Shown here: positions 5,689 to 8,737 of the stretch, piece by piece
Position numbering within the stretch: the stretch's first letter is position 1
Layout of the letters: each line of letters opens with the position of its first letter
NCBI GenBank assembly: GCA_018668095.1
Contig: JABIQF010000039.1
Coordinates: forward strand, 1-8,737
Source of the DNA: Cellvibrionales bacterium
GTDB lineage: Bacteria > Pseudomonadota > Gammaproteobacteria > Pseudomonadales > UBA7434
Length of the DNA stretch: 8,737 bases
Reading direction: 5' to 3'
Made by a program: the position numbers and the translations under genes
Notes under the pieces: generated by a model
What the model was told of the DNA's origin: nothing
Database searches by the model: none
The model's input: only the letters and a program-made list of their open reading frames with translations

Positions 5689-7718
5689 TCACCTCGAAGC
5701 ATAGAAATAAAATAGGTTTCTTTTATAAGCATCTTATTGCTGTTGTAGCAATTAATATTCTGCCACTGTTTATTATGTCCGGCTTTCTTTATTCAAACTT
5801 TATTGCTGACTACAAAGCCAATCTTTTAGAGGCAATGGATAGTGAGATTAATTTATTGGTTGCTACCAGTCGATCAGCATTGCTTTTTAATGATCAGCAA
5901 TCGGCGGCAGTCCTACTCTCATCGCTAGAAAACTATACATCAACTCGATACGCACAAATTTATGATGCTAACATGGAGTTATTCGCTGAATATAAGCGAC
6001 CCGGGCAGCTTGTTGACATGCCTGCTGAGCAACTAAGTACCGGCTTAATAATCAAAGGGCAGACTATTTATTTATCAAAAGTAATCAGCCTAGGCGAAGA
6101 AAACCTTGGCTTTATTGTTATTTCTGCAAACACCAAAGCATTAAACATTCAAAAACAACGCTACCTATTAATTATCGGTGTCGCGCTTTTAGCCAGCCTT
6201 ATTTTGGCTTACTTACTAAACTGGACACTGCAAAGAAGACTCACCTCGCCCATTAGTGAATTGATTAGCTTGGTAGGCTATGTCGCCAAGAACGAGAGAT
6301 ACCATAAACGTCTTAACAATGATCGTGATGATGAAATTGGCGACCTTATCTTAGGCGTTAACACCATGCTGGACACAATAGAAACGCATGAAATGCAACT
6401 GTATAACCGCGCCCACTATGATGAACTGACCCAACTACCTAACCGCCACCTGCTTATGGAGCGCCTTTCACACAGCATTAAAGTCGCTGACAGAAACCAG
6501 TCAGAAATTGCCTTACTGTTTCTCGATTTAGATCGATTTAAAATTATTAACGACAGCCTCGGCCACCGTATTGGCGATGAACTGCTCTTAGCGGTAGCCG
6601 GCAAACTCATAAAAGTACTACGGACATCTGACTCCGTCAGTCGCTGGGGCGGCGATGAGTTTGTCATGCTGCTTGAAGATATTAAAAGCTCAGAAGACAT
6701 CGACATTATTGTTGAAAAAATTATTACCGAACTGGCCAAACCGACCATTGTGTCGGGCCATCGCTTACATGTTTCTACCAGTGTGGGCATTGCCCGCTTC
6801 CCACAAGATGGGAAAGACTGCCAAAGTTTACTTAAGCATGCAGATATCAGTATGTATCATGCTAAAGAACAAGGCGTAGGGAAATACTGTTACTTTAATT
6901 CGAGCATGCTTAACAAATCAGTGCAGCGCTTATCCATGGAAATGCATGTACATAAGGCGTTTGAAGACAGTGATTTCTTTTTGGTGTATCAGCCACAAGT
7001 TTCAAGTGATGGCGAAAAACTTATTGGTTTTGAAGCCTTAATAAGATGGAAACTTAACGGAGCATTTGTCCCACCAAATAAATTCCTGCAAATAATAGAA
7101 GATGTCGGGCTTATGCATCAACTTTCACTATGGGTACTTGAAGAGGCCTGCAGACAAAATATGAGCTGGCAACAAGCGGGGTTTGCACCGGTAAAAATAT
7201 CTATTAACCTGCCGCCCTCATTTATAATCCAGCCGCAATGCTTGCAAAATATTCACTCGGTACTGAATGACACAGGTCTGCCCCCAGAATATTTAGAAAT
7301 TGAACTTACCGAGAATACCTTTTTAGGTTCAAGGTTAATCGCCGGGCCCATATTAAAATCGTTAAACGATTTAGGTATAAGTATTGCCATAGATGATTTT
7401 GGGACTGGCTATTCTTGCATGAGTTATTTACAAGACTTACCCATCGATACGCTAAAAATAGATGGCAGTTTTGTAAAAGGATTGGGGCGTAGTCAAGCTA
7501 ACGAAGGTATAGTGCAATCGATTATCACGCTAGGTAAAAGTTTAGATATGCAAATAGTGGCCGAGTGTGTCGAAACAGAAAAACAACTGGCTATACTTAA
7601 AAAAATGGATTGCGATATTATTCAAGGATACTTATTTAGTAAGCCTCTAACCGCTGAAAATGCTGAACGCTATCTCGCAGGCCGAAAAATGAAAAAACAT
7701 CTAAACAGCACAGGCTAA
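5685..7718 (+). CDS. Inner-membrane CHASE8-HAMP-GGDEF-EAL cyclic-di-GMP enzyme (YfiN-like with added EAL)
   Basis: This 677-residue protein likely makes and/or degrades cyclic-di-GMP. Two membrane segments (about 17-38 and 160-180) flank a periplasmic CHASE8-like domain with the typical SRSALLFNDQQSAAVLLSSL (62-81). A HAMP domain follows (about 182-235). The GGDEF domain (about 243-402) has DELTQLPNR, metal-binding D281 in FLDLDRFK, an intact GGDEF (322-326), and an inhibitory-site RTSD (313-316) exactly five residues before it. The EAL domain (about 413-665) has EAL (450-452), N508 in SINLP, E540/E543 in EIELTE, D570/D571 in DDFGTGYS, K591, E627 and Q647 in QGYLFSKPL, so phosphodiesterase residues look complete. 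The first half matches Pseudomonas YfiN/TpbB architecture; YfiN itself lacks EAL. The ATG overlaps the upstream YfiR-like stop by 4 nt, with no strong ribosome-binding site, indicating translational coupling. Net enzymatic direction cannot be read from sequence. Confidence 0.95.
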   Translation: MITSKHRNKIGFFYKHLIAVVAINILPLFIMSGFLYSNFIADYKANLLEAMDSEINLLVATSRSALLFNDQQSAAVLLSSLENYTSTRYAQIYDANMELFAEYKRPGQLVDMPAEQLSTGLIIKGQTIYLSKVISLGEENLGFIVISANTKALNIQKQRYLLIIGVALLASLILAYLLNWTLQRRLTSPISELISLVGYVAKNERYHKRLNNDRDDEIGDLILGVNTMLDTIETHEMQLYNRAHYDELTQLPNRHLLMERLSHSIKVADRNQSEIALLFLDLDRFKIINDSLGHRIGDELLLAVAGKLIKVLRTSDSVSRWGGDEFVMLLEDIKSSEDIDIIVEKIITELAKPTIVSGHRLHVSTSVGIARFPQDGKDCQSLLKHADISMYHAKEQGVGKYCYFNSSMLNKSVQRLSMEMHVHKAFEDSDFFLVYQPQVSSDGEKLIGFEALIRWKLNGAFVPPNKFLQIIEDVGLMHQLSLWVLEEACRQNMSWQQAGFAPVKISINLPPSFIIQPQCLQNIHSVLNDTGLPPEYLEIELTENTFLGSRLIAGPILKSLNDLGISIAIDDFGTGYSCMSYLQDLPIDTLKIDGSFVKGLGRSQANEGIVQSIITLGKSLDMQIVAECVETEKQLAILKKMDCDIIQGYLFSKPLTAENAERYLAGRKMKKHLNSTG

Positions 7719-7758
7719 GACTTTAAAAAAACCGCCTCGCCCTACTTTAAGCCTAACT

Positions 7759-7790
7759 GGACGGATGCATATATGATGCGGATACCGTCC
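7759..7790 (+). terminator. Possible transcription terminator hairpin after the signalling operon
   Basis: GGACGG (7759-7764) pairs perfectly with CCGTCC (7785-7790), and the 20-nt interior can form a second small hairpin (GCAT/ATGC, 7767-7779). On the plus strand it is followed by an AT-rich stretch with T-runs, but the first T5 run is about 16 nt downstream, not immediate. It lies 40 nt after the stop at 7718, between convergent genes. It is a plausible but non-canonical terminator. Confidence 0.4.
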
Positions 7791-7794
7791 ATAG

Positions 7795-7834
7795 CTTCTT
7801 ATATATTTTTAAACCTTCTTATATATTTTTCAAC
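7795..7834. repeat. 20-bp tandem direct repeat, two copies
   Basis: CTTCTTATATATTTTTAAAC (7795-7814) is followed immediately by the same unit with one change in the last four bases, CAAC (7831-7834), giving 19 of 20 identity. It sits in the convergent intergenic gap, directly after the inverted repeat at 7759-7790 and about 20 bp from the stop of the M16 peptidase gene. Each copy ends in a T5 run on the plus strand. Confidence 0.9.
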
Positions 7835-7855
7835 TTTCGATACCAATAAGACCGG

Positions 7856-8737
7856 TTATTCTTTTAGCACAATAACGGGTGCAATATTAGCCGCTCTCAC
7901 TGTCGACTCAATGTTCTCCAAATCACCCACCACTAACCAAATAGTTTGCTCAGGATGAATTCTCTCACCGATAACGGGCAGTAAATCGGCCACGCTTAAC
8001 GACGAAACTTGTTGCTGACTAAGCGACACATAATCTAACGGACGATTAAATTTGACGATGTCAGCCAGCGCAGCCAATACAGCCGCATTAGTTTCAAATT
8101 TGCCCGGTAAACTACGAATAAAAGAATCTTTAAAACGCGATAGCTCAGCATTGTTAGGTGGATTAACGCTGCCGTACTCATTGGCCTCGCGTAACAACTC
8201 ACGAAGCGATTCAACAGTTTTATCACTTTGCACTGGCGCATAATAAAGTAACGGTCTTGCACCTTTAGCATCAATCGTAATAGTACGAGCACCATAGGCC
8301 CAACCTTTGTCTTCACGCAAGTTCATGTTAATACGTGAGGTAAACGAGCCACCTAAAATTTCACTCGCCATATCTAATTTATAAGTATCTGGCCAAGCGG
8401 TAGCTGGCAATAACTGACCACCTAAAATTAATGACTGCGGAGAGCCCGGCTTATCGATTAAATAAATAACCGCTTCGCTTGCTGACGACATTACTGAGGA
8501 CACCATATCGAACGATAAAGCGGAGGCTTGCAGTTTATCTGCCTTAGGAGAAACGTTCTTCCACGCGCCTAAATGTCGCTCTAAAAGCGGTTTGATTTCT
8601 GCTTCACTGGTTGCACCAACAATCATCAGCGTCGCGTTATCGACACTAAAATTCGTTTCATGAAAGGCCAGTAAATCACTGCGCTCAATGGATGCAACCG
8701 TCGATTGATAGCCGGAACCTGTAAATGGAATTCCGTA
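7856..8737 (-). CDS. M16 (insulinase-family) zinc peptidase, C-terminal part; start beyond the window
   Basis: The reading frame is open from the right window edge to a TAA at 7856-7858, giving the last 293 residues of an M16-family protein. It opens with YGIPFTGSG, then IERSDLLAFHETNFSVDNAT followed by LMIVGA, the conserved stretch that ends an M16 catalytic or middle module. The C-terminal M16 domain follows, with GGQLLPATAWPD, a GGSFTSRINMNLREDKGWAYG segment (split over fragment residues 129-149) carrying the conserved R and Y of the M16 R-x6-Y motif, and a C-terminal IWLVVGDLENIES strand. The zinc HxxEH motif would lie upstream and is not visible, so this half could belong to an active subunit, a non-catalytic partner, or the second half of a fused two-domain protein. 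An internal ATG at 8626 is not the start because homology continues upstream without a break. The gene converges on the signalling operon; no functional link is evident. Confidence 0.9.
   Translation of the reverse strand, partial: YGIPFTGSGYQSTVASIERSDLLAFHETNFSVDNATLMIVGATSEAEIKPLLERHLGAWKNVSPKADKLQASALSFDMVSSVMSSASEAVIYLIDKPGSPQSLILGGQLLPATAWPDTYKLDMASEILGGSFTSRINMNLREDKGWAYGARTITIDAKGARPLLYYAPVQSDKTVESLRELLREANEYGSVNPPNNAELSRFKDSFIRSLPGKFETNAAVLAALADIVKFNRPLDYVSLSQQQVSSLSVADLLPVIGERIHPEQTIWLVVGDLENIESTVRAANIAPVIVLKE

Noticed and set aside
7773..7958. Small plus-strand open frame across the convergent gap
   Set aside because: It runs through the inverted repeat, the tandem repeat and into the antisense of the M16 gene, with no ribosome-binding site and no recognisable protein features beyond chance hydrophobicity from AT-rich DNA.
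7856..8626. Complete 256-aa protein starting at the ATG at 8626
   Set aside because: The frame stays open for another 37 codons to the window edge and those residues (YGIPFTGSG, DLLAFHETNF) match the M16 family, so the gene is a fragment of a larger one.

Overview
The window looks like chromosomal DNA from a marine-type gammaproteobacterium with fairly AT-rich DNA. The basis is modest: long DmdC/FadE-type acyl-CoA dehydrogenases, an M16 peptidase, and a YfiR/CHASE8-GGDEF-EAL signalling operon with an outer-membrane barrel. The genus cannot be fixed from the sequence. I see no RNA genes, insertion sequences, phage genes or CRISPR arrays.

Layout. (1) Positions 1-3116, minus strand: two tandem long-form acyl-CoA dehydrogenase paralogs. 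The upstream gene (1347-3116) is complete. The downstream gene (1-1285) loses about its last quarter at the window edge. A 61-bp gap separates them, so they are probably one transcript for beta-oxidation of an unidentified acyl-CoA. (2) Positions 3117-4060: a 944-bp non-coding stretch between divergent operons, with several AT-rich dyads and two weak promoter candidates. (3) Positions 4061-7718, plus strand: a tightly packed three-gene operon encoding an exported outer-membrane beta-barrel protein, a YfiR-like (DUF4154) periplasmic protein, and an inner-membrane CHASE8-HAMP-GGDEF-EAL cyclic-di-GMP enzyme. The last two gene junctions overlap by 1 and 4 nt. (4) Positions 7719-7855: a convergent intergenic gap with an inverted repeat and a 20-bp tandem duplication. 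(5) Positions 7856-8737, minus strand: the C-terminal part of an M16 (insulinase-family) peptidase whose start lies outside the window.

The signalling operon is the most interesting part. In the Pseudomonas YfiBNR (TpbB) system, periplasmic YfiR restrains the inner-membrane diguanylate cyclase YfiN, and the outer-membrane lipoprotein YfiB relieves this by sequestering YfiR. Here the YfiR and YfiN counterparts are recognisable, but no OmpA-like lipoprotein is present; its place is taken by a roughly 330-residue beta-barrel. The YfiN-like protein also carries an EAL domain with its catalytic residues intact. I infer an envelope-to-cytoplasm route in which the barrel senses a ligand or envelope state and passes it through the YfiR-like protein to an enzyme that could both make and degrade c-di-GMP.
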